DNA from: JACCYQ01 sp036675565
GTDB taxonomy: Bacteria; Bacteroidota; Bacteroidia; Chitinophagales; Chitinophagaceae
DNA length: 30,596 nt
Direction of reading: 5' to 3'
Assembly: GCA_036675565.1 (NCBI GenBank)
Contig: JAKFER010000075.1
Coordinates: 1-30,596, forward strand
The position numbers were made by a program, and so were the translations under genes. Below the pieces are notes generated by a model. It saw only the letters and a program-made list of their open reading frames with translations. It did not search any database and was not told the origin of the DNA. Shown here piece after piece: positions 1-8,511 of the stretch (the stretch's first letter is position 1; the number at the start of each line of letters is the position of its first letter).

Positions 1-1298
1 GCTACAAAGGGTAACAACTTTTCTTCATCGGGATTATCATGTACGCGGTAAGGTGCTGGTATGGGTTTTTCGTTTACGATTATTTTAGAAAAATGCTGTG
101 CAACAAAACGATTAGCCAGCAACATAAATTCTTCTATAAGCTGGTGCGATTCTTTGCTTTCCTTTACCACAATTCCAATGGGCTTTCCTTTTTCATCCAG
201 CTTAAACCGAACTTCTGTTGATGAAAAATTAATGGCTCCTTTTGCAAACCGCTGGGCTCTTAACTTTTTAGCGATATTGTTAAAGAAGATCACTTCATCC
301 CTGTATAATCCTTCCCCCGTTTCAATGATCTCCTGCACTTCTTCGTATGTAAAACGATGATTGGAATGGATGATGGTTCGGCCCAACCAATGTTTATATA
401 CTTTACCTTCTGCATCCATTTCGAACACTGCCGAAAAAGTAAGTTTATCTTCTTTGGGACGAAGAGAACATAACACATTTGAAATATGCTCCGGCAACAT
501 CGGATTCACCCTGTCGGGCAAATAAACAGATGTTGCTCTTTCATAGGCTTCGTTATCCAATTCAGTGCCAGCTAAAACATAATGACTTACATCAGCAATG
601 TGAACACCTATTTCATAATGGCCGTTTGGTAATATTTTAATGGACAATGCATCGTCAAAATCTTTGGCATCGAATGGATCTATGGTTACGGTCAATTCGT
701 TCCTGAAATCCCGCCTGCTGTCAATTTCTTTTTGTGAAATGGTTTCAGGCAATCGTGCAGCTTCTTCCTGGACATCATCAGAAAAAACCAATGGAAATCC
801 ATTTTGCAAAAGTATTTCCTTCATCACCATATCATTCTGATCTTCCGGATCAAGAACGGATATCACTTCCCCTTCAGGACGTTTTCCAGCTTTATCCCAT
901 TCCAATAAGCGAACCACTACCCGGTCACCATCTTTAGCACCATTAAAATTTTTCTGGGAGATATAAACATCGGGCATGGGTTTTTCCATTTCAGGAATGA
1001 AAAAAGCAAAATTTTTACTTTCTTCAAGTCGCCCGATAAACTCATTTTGTTTTCGTTTAACCACTTCCGTTATAACACCCTGCATTCTTTTCCCCGTTTG
1101 CCCGTCTTTGATTTTTACCCGCACCGTATCACCATGGAGTGCTGTATTGAAATCGCCCGGTTTTACCATGATATCCGATTCCACATTTTCAACAACTACA
1201 TATCCCATTCCCGCACGGGTTATATCCAAAACACCTTTTATGGTTACTTCTTTGGCCGATTTTTTATTTTTTTTCTCTTTGTCGTTTTTTCGTCCCAT
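1..1298 (-). CDS. rnr: Ribonuclease R, N-terminal part (cut by window edge)
   Basis: 3'-5' exoribonuclease of the RNB family that degrades structured RNA. About 432 N-terminal residues are visible; the frame stays open through base 1, so the C-terminal part of the RNB domain and the S1 domain lie outside. The start is ATG at 1298 (MGRKNDKEKKNKK), a Lys-rich tail typical of RNase R. OB/cold-shock-like segments follow (GVLDITRAGMGYVVVE; GDRVVVRLLEWDKAGKRPEGEV), then the RNB catalytic signature IDPFDAKDFDDA at residues 206-217, with the metal-binding Asp cluster D207, D210, D213, D215 and D216. The gene begins one base after the lpxK stop, so it is probably cotranscribed and translationally coupled with lpxK. 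RNase R is preferred over RNase II because of the basic N-terminus and OB layout. Confidence 0.93.
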   Translation of the reverse strand, partial: MGRKNDKEKKNKKSAKEVTIKGVLDITRAGMGYVVVENVESDIMVKPGDFNTALHGDTVRVKIKDGQTGKRMQGVITEVVKRKQNEFIGRLEESKNFAFFIPEMEKPMPDVYISQKNFNGAKDGDRVVVRLLEWDKAGKRPEGEVISVLDPEDQNDMVMKEILLQNGFPLVFSDDVQEEAARLPETISQKEIDSRRDFRNELTVTIDPFDAKDFDDALSIKILPNGHYEIGVHIADVSHYVLAGTELDNEAYERATSVYLPDRVNPMLPEHISNVLCSLRPKEDKLTFSAVFEMDAEGKVYKHWLGRTIIHSNHRFTYEEVQEIIETGEGLYRDEVIFFNNIAKKLRAQRFAKGAINFSSTEVRFKLDEKGKPIGIVVKESKESHQLIEEFMLLANRFVAQHFSKIIVNEKPIPAPYRVHDNPDEEKLLPFV

Positions 1299-1299
1299 A

Positions 1300-2433
1300 C
1301 TAATTTTCTTTTTGATTGTCAACAGAACTCATAATCGTCTCCTGTATTCCAACAACTTCTTCTTTTGGATTAAACTGCTGTATGAACCTAATCACCAAAT
1401 GATCAAACTTTGAACCTTCTTCAAATAAAAACCGGTGTTCAATCGGAATTACAAATAAAGGCAATTCCGCCGCTTTACTTTCAAATTTTATTAACCGCAT
1501 GGCATCCTTTTCCGTTGTAAGAATGATCTTATCCTGCGATTCCATTGATGCAAAACGTTTGCCGATATCTTTCCAATCGTCTATTGTAAAAATATGATGA
1601 TCCTGGAAAGTCATCATATTATAAAGGTCACACTGCTCATCAAGATAATTTTTGAGCGGTTCCGGATTGGCAATACCTGTTACCAGCAACACTTCTGTTT
1701 GCTCATTAATTACCTTATGCTGGTGGTAAGAAAGGATATGATAAGGCAAACCAAACTCAATTGTGGTAAAAAAAATATGCTGGTGAGGCAACGGAGCAAT
1801 TTCCTTTATGGTTTCTTCTTTTGTTTTTTGAGATAGATCAAATGGACATTTTGTTACTACAATAATGTCCGCTCTTTTATAACTTACTTTAAGATCCCTG
1901 AGATCCCCGGCCGGCAAATAAAAATCTCGTGTGAACAAGTTGCTGCAATCAGTTAATAAAATATTCAACCCAGCTTTAATGGCACGGTGTTGAAAAGCAT
2001 CATCCAACAGGATCACTTCCGTTTCAGGCTTGTCGTGCAATACCTGGGGAATGGCCACTATTCTTTCTTCACCAACGGCCACTGCCACCCCGGGAAATTT
2101 TTTATGAAATTGCAAAGGCTCATCGCCAATTTCAAGTGCGGTTGAAAATTCGTTTGCCAGGTTATATCCTTTCGTTTTTCTTTTATAACCCCGGCTCAGA
2201 ATACTGATTTTTTTTTCGTTTTGAAGCAGGCGGGTGAGATATTCAATCATTGGTGATTTCCCGGTTCCGCCTACAGACAGGTTTCCTACATTTATTAGGG
2301 GCAGATTAAAACTTACAGATTTAAATACACCGGCATCATAAAGTTTGTTGCGCACCCATATGGCCACCCAATAAAAAATAGAGAATGGTAATAATAAAAT
2401 TCGGAATGATTTAAGGAAGCCGTTAAAAAACAT
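1300..2433 (-). CDS. lpxK: Tetraacyldisaccharide 4'-kinase (lipid A biosynthesis)
   Basis: Phosphorylates the 4' position of the tetraacyldisaccharide-1-phosphate lipid A precursor at the inner membrane. The 377-residue protein has an N-terminal hydrophobic segment (residues about 8-27), a P-loop GNLSVGGTGKSP at about 50-61, SRGYKRKT at 80-87, GDEP at 103-106 and LLDDAFQHR at 142-150, all characteristic of LpxK. The length is somewhat above the E. coli enzyme but usual for Bacteroidota. The ATG lies inside the 3' end of the upstream cyclo-ligase gene (11-base overlap), and rnr starts one base after the stop, so this is a tightly packed operon. Confidence 0.95.
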   Translation of the reverse strand: MFFNGFLKSFRILLLPFSIFYWVAIWVRNKLYDAGVFKSVSFNLPLINVGNLSVGGTGKSPMIEYLTRLLQNEKKISILSRGYKRKTKGYNLANEFSTALEIGDEPLQFHKKFPGVAVAVGEERIVAIPQVLHDKPETEVILLDDAFQHRAIKAGLNILLTDCSNLFTRDFYLPAGDLRDLKVSYKRADIIVVTKCPFDLSQKTKEETIKEIAPLPHQHIFFTTIEFGLPYHILSYHQHKVINEQTEVLLVTGIANPEPLKNYLDEQCDLYNMMTFQDHHIFTIDDWKDIGKRFASMESQDKIILTTEKDAMRLIKFESKAAELPLFVIPIEHRFLFEEGSKFDHLVIRFIQQFNPKEEVVGIQETIMSSVDNQKEN

Positions 2434-2992
2434 ACACGTTTTGGGGTGTAATACAAAGATCTAAAGGTACATCAAATTCGTTGGCATCTTCCAGCATGGG
2501 AATGGGTTCAAAAAATGAAAAACCAATCTTTATGCAATCTGCACGACATTGGGCAAGATACCTGTCATAAAATCCTTTACCATATCCTACCCGGTAACCC
2601 CGATGGTCGCATATAATGAGTGGAACAAATACCAGGTCAATCATTTTTGGATCAACTACCTGGTCGCTGTCAGGTTCGTAGATATTGTATTCATGTTTTG
2701 AAAATGGCGTATCTATATCCGTTACCACAGCATGCATGGCATTTTTTTCAAAATCAGATTTTGGATAAAGCACCTGCAAACCCGGATTTCTGAATCGCAG
2801 AAATTCTGTAAAAAGATGTGTAGCCGGTTCATTATTCTCTTCTATGGGCCAATAACTGAAAAGACAATCAACAAAAGGCAGATCGCAACTTTGAAACTGG
2901 ATCAACATCAAATCGTTTAGCTTCTCCATTTCCTGTTCCGGCAATTCCAAACGCTGTTGTTTAAATAATGCCCTTGCTTCCGTTTTCTTCAT
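2423..2992 (-). CDS. 5-formyltetrahydrofolate cyclo-ligase
   Basis: ATP-dependent conversion of 5-formyl-THF to 5,10-methenyl-THF, returning a storage folate to the one-carbon pool (MTHFS family). The 189 residues match family length. Visible features are the N-terminal basic helix MKKTEARALFKQQR, the FSYWP segment near residue 46, and the C-terminal signature GYRVGYGKGFYDRYLA (about residues 132-147), which holds the nucleotide and substrate-binding residues. It sits 17 bases after rsmD and overlaps lpxK by 11 bases. The cluster mates are not folate genes, so operon position says little about its job. Confidence 0.92.
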   Translation of the reverse strand: MKKTEARALFKQQRLELPEQEMEKLNDLMLIQFQSCDLPFVDCLFSYWPIEENNEPATHLFTEFLRFRNPGLQVLYPKSDFEKNAMHAVVTDIDTPFSKHEYNIYEPDSDQVVDPKMIDLVFVPLIICDHRGYRVGYGKGFYDRYLAQCRADCIKIGFSFFEPIPMLEDANEFDVPLDLCITPQNVYVF

Positions 2993-3009
2993 GCATTCAA
3001 ATTAAATGA

Positions 3010-3549
3010 TCACGATTCAATAAAAATGGAAAATACGGTAGTACCATAAGTTCTTTCTTCATGAAAATGCGGTTGGTCCTTATAGTTACTACGGGGTGTA
3101 TGTTCAAGTACAAACCACCCATCTTTTTTTAATAACTTTTTTTCAAAAATTTTAACCGGTAATTCATCTATGGTGATTAATGCATAAGGTGGACCCGCAA
3201 ATATGAAATCAAATTTTTCATCACATTGATCAATGAACCTGAATACATCCATTTTCACCACATTGAAATTTGGAATTTTAAATTCAGCAGCGGTTGATTT
3301 AATAAAATTGTACATCTTATCATCTTTTTCAACCACGGTTAAATCTGTAGCGCCACGAGAGGCCAATTCATAACTTATACTTCCTGTGCCGCCAAAGAGG
3401 TCCAATGTTTTCAGATCTTCAAAATCAATATTGTTTTGTAAAATATTAAAGAGTGCTTCCTTGGCAATATCAGTTGTAGGCCTGGTATGCGGCATTTTAG
3501 CCGGCGGCTTCACTTTTCTTCCTCCCAAATTACCACTTATGATACGCAT
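3010..3549 (-). CDS. rsmD: RsmD-type 16S rRNA (guanine-N2)-methyltransferase
   Basis: Predicted SAM-dependent methyltransferase acting on 16S rRNA G966 (E. coli numbering) in the assembling small subunit. The 179-residue protein starts MRIISGNLGGRKVKPP and has the RsmD N-terminal substrate segment TRPTTDIAKEALFNIL, SAM motif I LDLFGGTGSISYELASRGA (about residues 49-67) and catalytic motif IV in the form FIFAGPPYAL. Most N2-methyltransferases of this group have D or N before PPY; here it is G, read directly from the sequence. The length and every other motif fit RsmD. The start overlaps the end of the DUF3822 gene by 13 bases, indicating coupling. Confidence 0.88.
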   Translation of the reverse strand: MRIISGNLGGRKVKPPAKMPHTRPTTDIAKEALFNILQNNIDFEDLKTLDLFGGTGSISYELASRGATDLTVVEKDDKMYNFIKSTAAEFKIPNFNVVKMDVFRFIDQCDEKFDFIFAGPPYALITIDELPVKIFEKKLLKKDGWFVLEHTPRSNYKDQPHFHEERTYGTTVFSIFIES

Positions 3550-4370
3550 GCTGCTAATTTATAAATGGATGAAAAAAAATGTGCCGGGTGTTCTTTAAAA
3601 TCATCCGTAAAACGCACCTGGTCCGGCACCTGGCCAAATTGAACATGTGTAAAATATTTGTGCAGGTTAGCATATGCTGCAGATGATTCATCAATTAAGC
3701 CTTCAATAAAAATTTTCACTTCCTGTTGTAAAATCCCCAACTGGAAGCAAATCCTGGCCAGGTAAAAAACCAGATCAGCCGGAGATTCATAAGGGAACAT
3801 CTGCACCAGTTGTAATTGGTTATGCTTTACTGCATATACCGTTATTTGCGAGGGCTTAAAATCAACGATCAGTTGTGGCGATTCATCAGGTGGTAAATGA
3901 ATATTTCTGATTCCGGCAGTATATCCGTGTAAATATTTTGCATGACTGTAATGACGGTTCATCCAATCAAAAATTTGCTGTGGCGCCTGGTACACATTAT
4001 AAAAATCAAATCCTTCCACTTTTTCACTGATCGCTTTGTGATTATTTGACTGACCATGTAAAACCTCTAAAAGTGTATGCGTTGATTGTTCCTGGTAAAA
4101 TTTTTCTGGTATCAAAACATTTTGGGCCACCTGCAAGGCAATGATCACCTGGTAAAAAGTATTTTTAAGTTCAGGGTGTTTTTCAAATACCTGGTAAAGT
4201 AAAACATCTTCCTCCAGCTGATTACCGGAATAATATGCAGCCTGTTGAACTTCCTTGTTACCCATGCCCATGATGCCAAAGAATACATGTTGTAGTCCCA
4301 CTTCCATCAATAAAACCGATTGTGCGGCATCTGCCTGCGCAGCAGGTTGTATATTTAATAATTGATTCAC
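3537..4370 (-). CDS. DUF3822 family protein (predicted actin-like fold)
   Basis: A 277-residue protein of the Bacteroidota DUF3822 family, which commonly sits directly upstream of rsmD. Its function is not established. Family members are thought to have a duplicated actin/hexokinase-like ATPase fold, reflected here by the strand-loop pattern near the middle (LIVDFKPSQITVYAVKHNQL) and a C-terminal FIEGLIDESSAAYANLHKYF segment. The only available start is GTG at 4370, because an in-frame TAA lies two codons upstream. No signal peptide or membrane helix is visible. It heads the minus-strand cluster DUF3822-rsmD-cyclo-ligase-lpxK-rnr and overlaps rsmD by 13 bases, so a role linked to ribosome maturation or envelope assembly is possible but unproven. 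Confidence 0.8.
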   Translation of the reverse strand: MNQLLNIQPAAQADAAQSVLLMEVGLQHVFFGIMGMGNKEVQQAAYYSGNQLEEDVLLYQVFEKHPELKNTFYQVIIALQVAQNVLIPEKFYQEQSTHTLLEVLHGQSNNHKAISEKVEGFDFYNVYQAPQQIFDWMNRHYSHAKYLHGYTAGIRNIHLPPDESPQLIVDFKPSQITVYAVKHNQLQLVQMFPYESPADLVFYLARICFQLGILQQEVKIFIEGLIDESSAAYANLHKYFTHVQFGQVPDQVRFTDDFKEHPAHFFSSIYKLAACVS

Positions 4371-4457
4371 ACGTTATTTTTTTAACGCTGCAATGTAATT
4401 ATTTTTTAATCGAAGCAGGTTGCTCCTGTTCAATGGTTTCTGCAAGCATTTAAATTG

Positions 4458-4465
4458 TACGTTTG
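4458..4465 (+). promoter_or_regulatory. Candidate -7 promoter box for the MATE gene
   Basis: TACGTTTG followed by C matches the Bacteroidota -7 consensus TAnnTTTG. It ends 13 bases before the ATG at 4479, giving an untranslated leader of only about 8 bases. A TTTC at 4437-4440 lies 17 bases upstream as a weak -33 element. It also argues against the TTG at 4455 as start codon, since that codon would overlap the promoter. Confidence 0.55.
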
Positions 4466-4478
4466 CGAACTTAACCAA

Positions 4479-5837
4479 ATGACTTCCGATAAAAATTCTC
4501 TTCAATTAACAGTCACCAACAGGCAGATCCTGAAAATAGCCCTGCCTATCAGTCTTGCCATATTGGTTCCCCAATTGAATTTTATTACCAATAATATTTT
4601 CCTGGGGCATTACAGTACGGAGGCCCTTGCAGTTGCAAGCATTACCGGGGTTTATTACCTGATTTTTGCAGGTATTGGTTATGGTTTGAACAATGGTTTG
4701 CAGGCATTGATTTCCAGGAGAGCAGGTGAAGGAAGGATCAATGAAATTGGAAAACTATTTAACCATGGTGTTTATATTGCCATGGGAATTGCTGCCATTG
4801 GTATCCTGTTAACTTATTTCGCGGCACCAGCTATTTTAAAATATGCACTCAGTTCCCCGGAAAAATATGAGCAGTCTATTTCATTTTTAAAGATCCGTAT
4901 ATGGGGCTTACCATTTCTTTACATTTTCCAGATGCGAAATGCATTGCTGGTTGGCACCAACCAGGCAAGATACCTGGTGATTGGAAGCATTGCGGAAACC
5001 GGGGCAAATATCATCCTCGATTATATATTGATATTTGGGAAAATGGGAATGCCTGCATTCGGTTTTAACGGTGCTGCTATTGCATCTGTTATTGCAGAAT
5101 TTACTGGCATGCTGGTTATATACCTGGTGATCAGGTTCAAAGGTATCAGCAAAAGGTTTTCATTAATTGCCACATTCAGGCTGGATAAAAAAGTAATGAA
5201 ACTCATTTTATCCATGTCCTCCCCACTGATCTTTCAACATGCAATCAGCATTATCAGCTGGGAGTTCTTTTTTATTTTGATAGAAAGAAATCAAACCACT
5301 CAATACGACCTTGCTGTATCCAATACCATGCGGAATATCTTTGGATTTTTTGGGGTTTTTATCTGGGCATTTGCCGCCACTGCAAACACAATGGTAAGCA
5401 ATGTGATGGGACAGCAACGACAGCATGAAGTCATTAAACTGGTACATAAGATCATTAAGTTAAGTTTGGTAGGATCCATTTCTGCTGCAGTGCTTCTCAA
5501 TTTATTTCCATCCATATTACTTTCTGTTTATGGACAACCGCAGGGTTTTATTGATGCGGCGATACCTGTTGTTAGAGTAATATCCATCGCCATGATCTTC
5601 ATGTCTTTTGCAACTGTTTGGCTGAATGCAGTAACTGGTACAGGTAACAGCCGGATCACTTTATTAATTGAAGTGGCAGCTATTATTTTATACTGCATTT
5701 ACGTTTACTTCATAATGGAGAAATGGAAAATGCCGGTAAGTTATGGCTGGATGTCAGAGTGGATATACTGGCTCAGTTTATTTTCCCTTTCATTTCTTTA
5801 TATGAGAACGGGTAAATGGAAATTAAAAGTTATCTGA
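4479..5837 (+). CDS. MATE family multidrug/cation efflux transporter
   Basis: Inner-membrane exporter of the MATE/DinF type, predicted to expel organic cations or drugs using a Na+ or H+ gradient. From ATG 4479 it is 452 residues with about 12 hydrophobic helices in two six-helix halves. The N-terminal LKIALPISLAILVPQLNFI and the NNIFLGHYS segment that follows are typical of the first MATE helices. An in-frame TTG at 4455 would add eight residues but overlaps a -7 promoter box, so I use the ATG. It is divergent from the DUF3822 cluster and convergent with folB, 14 bases from its end. The substrate cannot be predicted. Confidence 0.9.
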   Translation: MTSDKNSLQLTVTNRQILKIALPISLAILVPQLNFITNNIFLGHYSTEALAVASITGVYYLIFAGIGYGLNNGLQALISRRAGEGRINEIGKLFNHGVYIAMGIAAIGILLTYFAAPAILKYALSSPEKYEQSISFLKIRIWGLPFLYIFQMRNALLVGTNQARYLVIGSIAETGANIILDYILIFGKMGMPAFGFNGAAIASVIAEFTGMLVIYLVIRFKGISKRFSLIATFRLDKKVMKLILSMSSPLIFQHAISIISWEFFFILIERNQTTQYDLAVSNTMRNIFGFFGVFIWAFAATANTMVSNVMGQQRQHEVIKLVHKIIKLSLVGSISAAVLLNLFPSILLSVYGQPQGFIDAAIPVVRVISIAMIFMSFATVWLNAVTGTGNSRITLLIEVAAIILYCIYVYFIMEKWKMPVSYGWMSEWIYWLSLFSLSFLYMRTGKWKLKVI

Positions 5838-5851
5838 TAAAAGGAAATCGA

Positions 5852-6223
5852 CTAAAAATTTTTCTGATAGGTTACACCTACTTTCCCTGAAAAATTCTCA
5901 AATGGCGGAGTGAGTTTAGTAATAGAAATGTTTACTTCTTTAACGCCCGTGAATTCCTTATTTACCTGGTTAGCAATATCCATGGCCAGTGTTTCTAATA
6001 ATGCTTCGCGTTGCTGCATCCTTTTTTTAACCAACTCATACAAGTTGACATAGCTGATGGATTCTTCCATGTTACGTATAACTTCTACGACTGGATGAAT
6101 ACGAACCTGAAGATCAATTTCAAACTCATTACCTGTTAAAGATTCATTCTCATACAAACCATGATAGCCGTAAAAGCGAACCTGTTTCAATTCAATCGTC
6201 AGGTGATGGGAAATATGACTCAT
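5852..6223 (-). CDS. folB: Dihydroneopterin aldolase
   Basis: Converts 7,8-dihydroneopterin to 6-hydroxymethyl-7,8-dihydropterin in folate synthesis. The 123 residues match family length. Motifs: RFYGYHGLYENE near the N-terminus with the pterin-binding Glu/His region, SYVNLYELVKK in the middle, LLETLAMDIANQV, and the C-terminal ISITKLTPP strand, where K is the catalytic lysine of the family. It begins 29 bases after trxB and probably shares the trxB promoter. I see no strong terminator between its end and the convergent MATE gene. Confidence 0.93.
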   Translation of the reverse strand: MSHISHHLTIELKQVRFYGYHGLYENESLTGNEFEIDLQVRIHPVVEVIRNMEESISYVNLYELVKKRMQQREALLETLAMDIANQVNKEFTGVKEVNISITKLTPPFENFSGKVGVTYQKNF

Positions 6224-6252
6224 GGACAGAAATTAAATAAAAAATAAGAATG

Positions 6253-7197
6253 CTAAATATGCCCTTTAGCTCCCAGGTATCTTTCTGCATCAAGTGCAGC
6301 CATACAACCGCTACCTGCTGCGGTTACTGCTTGCCGGTATATTTTATCCTGGATATCACCTGCAGCAAAAACACCTTCAACATTTGTTTTAGTTGAACCG
6401 GGAACGGTTAACAGGTACCCGGCTTCATCCATATCTACCCAACCTTTAAAAATGGCGGAATTAGGTTCATGACCAATGGCAACGAAAAATCCGCTAACCG
6501 GAATTTCCTGTTCTTCACCCGTTTGGTTGTTCTTTACTTTTACTGCATTTACATTCTTATCTCCCAGCACTTCCATTGTTTCAGTGTTCCAGTAAATTTT
6601 AATATTGGGCGTTTTTAAAACTCTTTCCTGCATTATTTTAGAAGCCCTCATTTCACCTTTTCGAACGAACATATGAACAGTGGAACATAATTTGGATAAA
6701 TAAAGTGCTTCTTCCGCTGCAGTATCCCCTGCCCCCACTATTGCCACTTCTTTCCCTTTAAAAAAGAAACCATCGCAAACTGCGCATGCGCTGACACCAT
6801 AACCATTTAACCGCTGTTCACTCTCCAGTCCAAGCCATTTAGCAGATGCACCGGTTGCTATGATCACCGCATCAGCCTCGATTAATTTTTCATCATCGAT
6901 CCATACTTTCAATGGTTGTTGCATGAAATCAACTTTGGTGGCTAATCCGTAACGGATATCGGCACCCATTCGAACGGCTTGTTTCTCAAAATCAATCATC
7001 ATCTGGGGACCTTGAACCCCATCAGCATACCCGGGGTAATTTTCAACTTCCGTCGTTATAGTTAATTGTCCGCCCGGTTGAATGCCCTGGTATAATACCG
7101 GTTTCATGTTTGCCCTGGCAGCATAAATAGCAGCGGTGTAGCCTGCAGGTCCTGAACCAATAATTAAGCAATGAACTTTTTCTGAAGCCTGATCCAT
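6253..7197 (-). CDS. trxB: Thioredoxin reductase (NADPH)
   Basis: Flavoenzyme that passes electrons from NADPH to thioredoxin. The 314-residue protein has the full low-molecular-weight TrxR layout: FAD motif GSGPAG at 14-19, redox pair CAVC at residues 138-141, NADPH motif GAGDTA at 155-160, and the C-terminal FAD-binding FAAGDIQDKIYRQ near 277-289. The start ATG has a matching promoter upstream (TTG-N19-TAATTTTG). The sigma-factor terminator separates it from the upstream gene; folB follows after 29 bases. It may also serve the bacilliredoxin encoded at 9802-10218, though linkage here is loose. Confidence 0.97.
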   Translation of the reverse strand: MDQASEKVHCLIIGSGPAGYTAAIYAARANMKPVLYQGIQPGGQLTITTEVENYPGYADGVQGPQMMIDFEKQAVRMGADIRYGLATKVDFMQQPLKVWIDDEKLIEADAVIIATGASAKWLGLESEQRLNGYGVSACAVCDGFFFKGKEVAIVGAGDTAAEEALYLSKLCSTVHMFVRKGEMRASKIMQERVLKTPNIKIYWNTETMEVLGDKNVNAVKVKNNQTGEEQEIPVSGFFVAIGHEPNSAIFKGWVDMDEAGYLLTVPGSTKTNVEGVFAAGDIQDKIYRQAVTAAGSGCMAALDAERYLGAKGHI

Positions 7198-7246
7198 TTT
7201 ATATTAAGAAGCTTTAATTTTTTAAAAAAGAATTTTATAAACGCAG

Positions 7247-7276
7247 CAAAATTAACCGGATTAGATTAGAAATCAA
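7247..7276 (-). promoter_or_regulatory. trxB promoter (-33 TTG, 19-base spacer, -7 TAATTTTG)
   Basis: Reading the minus strand, TTG at 7276-7274 and TAATTTTG at 7254-7247 are separated by exactly 19 bases, matching the Bacteroidota primary-sigma consensus. The -7 box is followed by C. It lies 49 bases upstream of the trxB ATG and downstream of the sigma-factor terminator, so it should be an independent promoter for trxB-folB. Confidence 0.75.
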
Positions 7277-7314
7277 CAATCCTGGTTTTTCAGCCATGAA
7301 TGCAATTCCGTTTA

Positions 7315-7348
7315 AAATAAAAAAAGCCCCCCGAGTAATCGGGGGGCT
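7315..7348 (-). terminator. Rho-independent terminator of the sigma factor gene
   Basis: A perfect 10-base-pair stem (arms 7325-7334 and 7339-7348, AGCCCCCCGA with its complement) closes on a GTAA-type loop. In the minus direction it is followed by a T-run with a single interruption. It lies 22 bases beyond the sigma factor stop. Confidence 0.92.
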
Positions 7349-7370
7349 CCAATTATGTTCATCTGAATTT

Positions 7371-8228
7371 TTAACCTAAATAGGCTTTTAATGCACTGCT
7401 GTACCTGGCTTTTTGTAAGCGTTTGATAGCTCTTTCCTTGATTTGGCGAATACGCTCTTTGGTAAGATCATATTTCTGTCCAATTTGCTCAATGGTAACC
7501 CCGTTCTCTCCATCTAAACCAAAGTAAGCATTTACAATTTCTGCTTCCCTCGGGCTTAAAGATTTTAAAACGCGGCGTATTTCATTGCGCAATGAATCTT
7601 TCATTACATCATCGTCAGTGTCATCACCACCTTCAAGCAGATCGCCCATGGCTACGTCTTCAGCTTCGTGCACGGGTGCATCCAGTGAAGTGTGACGGGT
7701 ATTGCTTTGAAAGATGTTGTTGATCTCTGTCTCACTCATCTCAAGTAATTCAGCCAGTTCTTCCGTACTTGGTTCTCTTTCATGTTCCTGTTCAAAGGCC
7801 ATGTAAGCTTTGTTCGCTTTGTTATAGGTGCCAATTTTGTTTTGAGGCAAGCGGACTAATCTGCCCTGCTCTGCCAACGCTTGTAAAATGGACTGGCGAA
7901 TCCACCATACGGCGTAAGAAATGAATTTGAAACCTTTGGTTTCATCGAAACGCTGGGCTGCCTTGATCAAACCAAGGTTGCCTTCGTTAATTAAATCGCT
8001 CAGTGATAATCCCTGGTGCTGATATTGTTTGGCCACAGATACGACGAAACGTAAGTTGGCTTGTACCAGTTTGTCCAAGGCTCGCTGATCGCCCATTTTG
8101 ATCCTTTGTGCAAGAGTGGTTTCCTCTTCAGGAGTGATCATTGAAATTTTTGAAATCTCCTGTAAGTACTTTTCCACCGCTTGAGAATCTCTGTTCGTGA
8201 TTTGGGTGGCAATCTTCAGCTGCCTCAT
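7371..8228 (-). CDS. rpoD: Primary RNA polymerase sigma factor (RpoD/SigA type)
   Basis: Housekeeping sigma-70 factor. The 285-residue length is typical of Bacteroidota primary sigma factors, which lack region 1.1 and the non-conserved insert. Region 1.2 starts near DSQAVEKYLQEI; region 2 contains LRFVVSVAKQYQ, LIQEGN-type LSDLINEGNLGLIKA and the -10 recognition helix KFISYAVWWIRQSI; region 4.2 holds the -35 helix-turn-helix GVTIEQIGQKYDLTKERIRQ. The window's TAnnTTTG promoters are what this sigma class is known to read. A -7 box of the same type lies upstream (8333-8340), suggesting autoregulated expression. A strong terminator follows the stop. Confidence 0.96.
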   Translation of the reverse strand: MRQLKIATQITNRDSQAVEKYLQEISKISMITPEEETTLAQRIKMGDQRALDKLVQANLRFVVSVAKQYQHQGLSLSDLINEGNLGLIKAAQRFDETKGFKFISYAVWWIRQSILQALAEQGRLVRLPQNKIGTYNKANKAYMAFEQEHEREPSTEELAELLEMSETEINNIFQSNTRHTSLDAPVHEAEDVAMGDLLEGGDDTDDDVMKDSLRNEIRRVLKSLSPREAEIVNAYFGLDGENGVTIEQIGQKYDLTKERIRQIKERAIKRLQKARYSSALKAYLG

Positions 8229-8332
8229 AGTAATAAATGATTAATAATGAAAAAACGTTTACCAGACATAAAATGTTAACCAAAGGATGTTTAACGGAAA
8301 GTTAAATTTGGGTGACCAGAGGATACTATCTG

Positions 8333-8340
8333 CAAAAGTA
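8333..8340 (-). promoter_or_regulatory. Candidate -7 box of the primary sigma factor gene
   Basis: On the minus strand TACTTTTG followed by CAG matches TAnnTTTG. It lies 104 bases upstream of the start codon, so the transcript would have a leader of roughly 100 bases. No TTG stands at the optimal 19-base distance. The rest of 8229-8511 shows no gene; it is AT-rich spacer. Confidence 0.5.
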
Positions 8341-8511
8341 CAAACTGATCGGCGTTTCTCATAGTGCTTGTTAATAAACTTTATGCTTTATTTAAAACAA
8401 ATGATAAAAAATGATGCCAGTAATGGCTGCAAGCTTTATTTATCAAGTCTTTTGTTATTCATGGGATTTCAAAAAAAATAATATTTATTTTTTTTGATGG
8501 TGTGGATAAGC

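Noticed and set aside
1047..1334. Open plus-strand frames across 1-1300
   Set aside because: They lie opposite RNase R, whose minus-strand frame has clear motifs through base 1; no start signals or domains support the plus strand.
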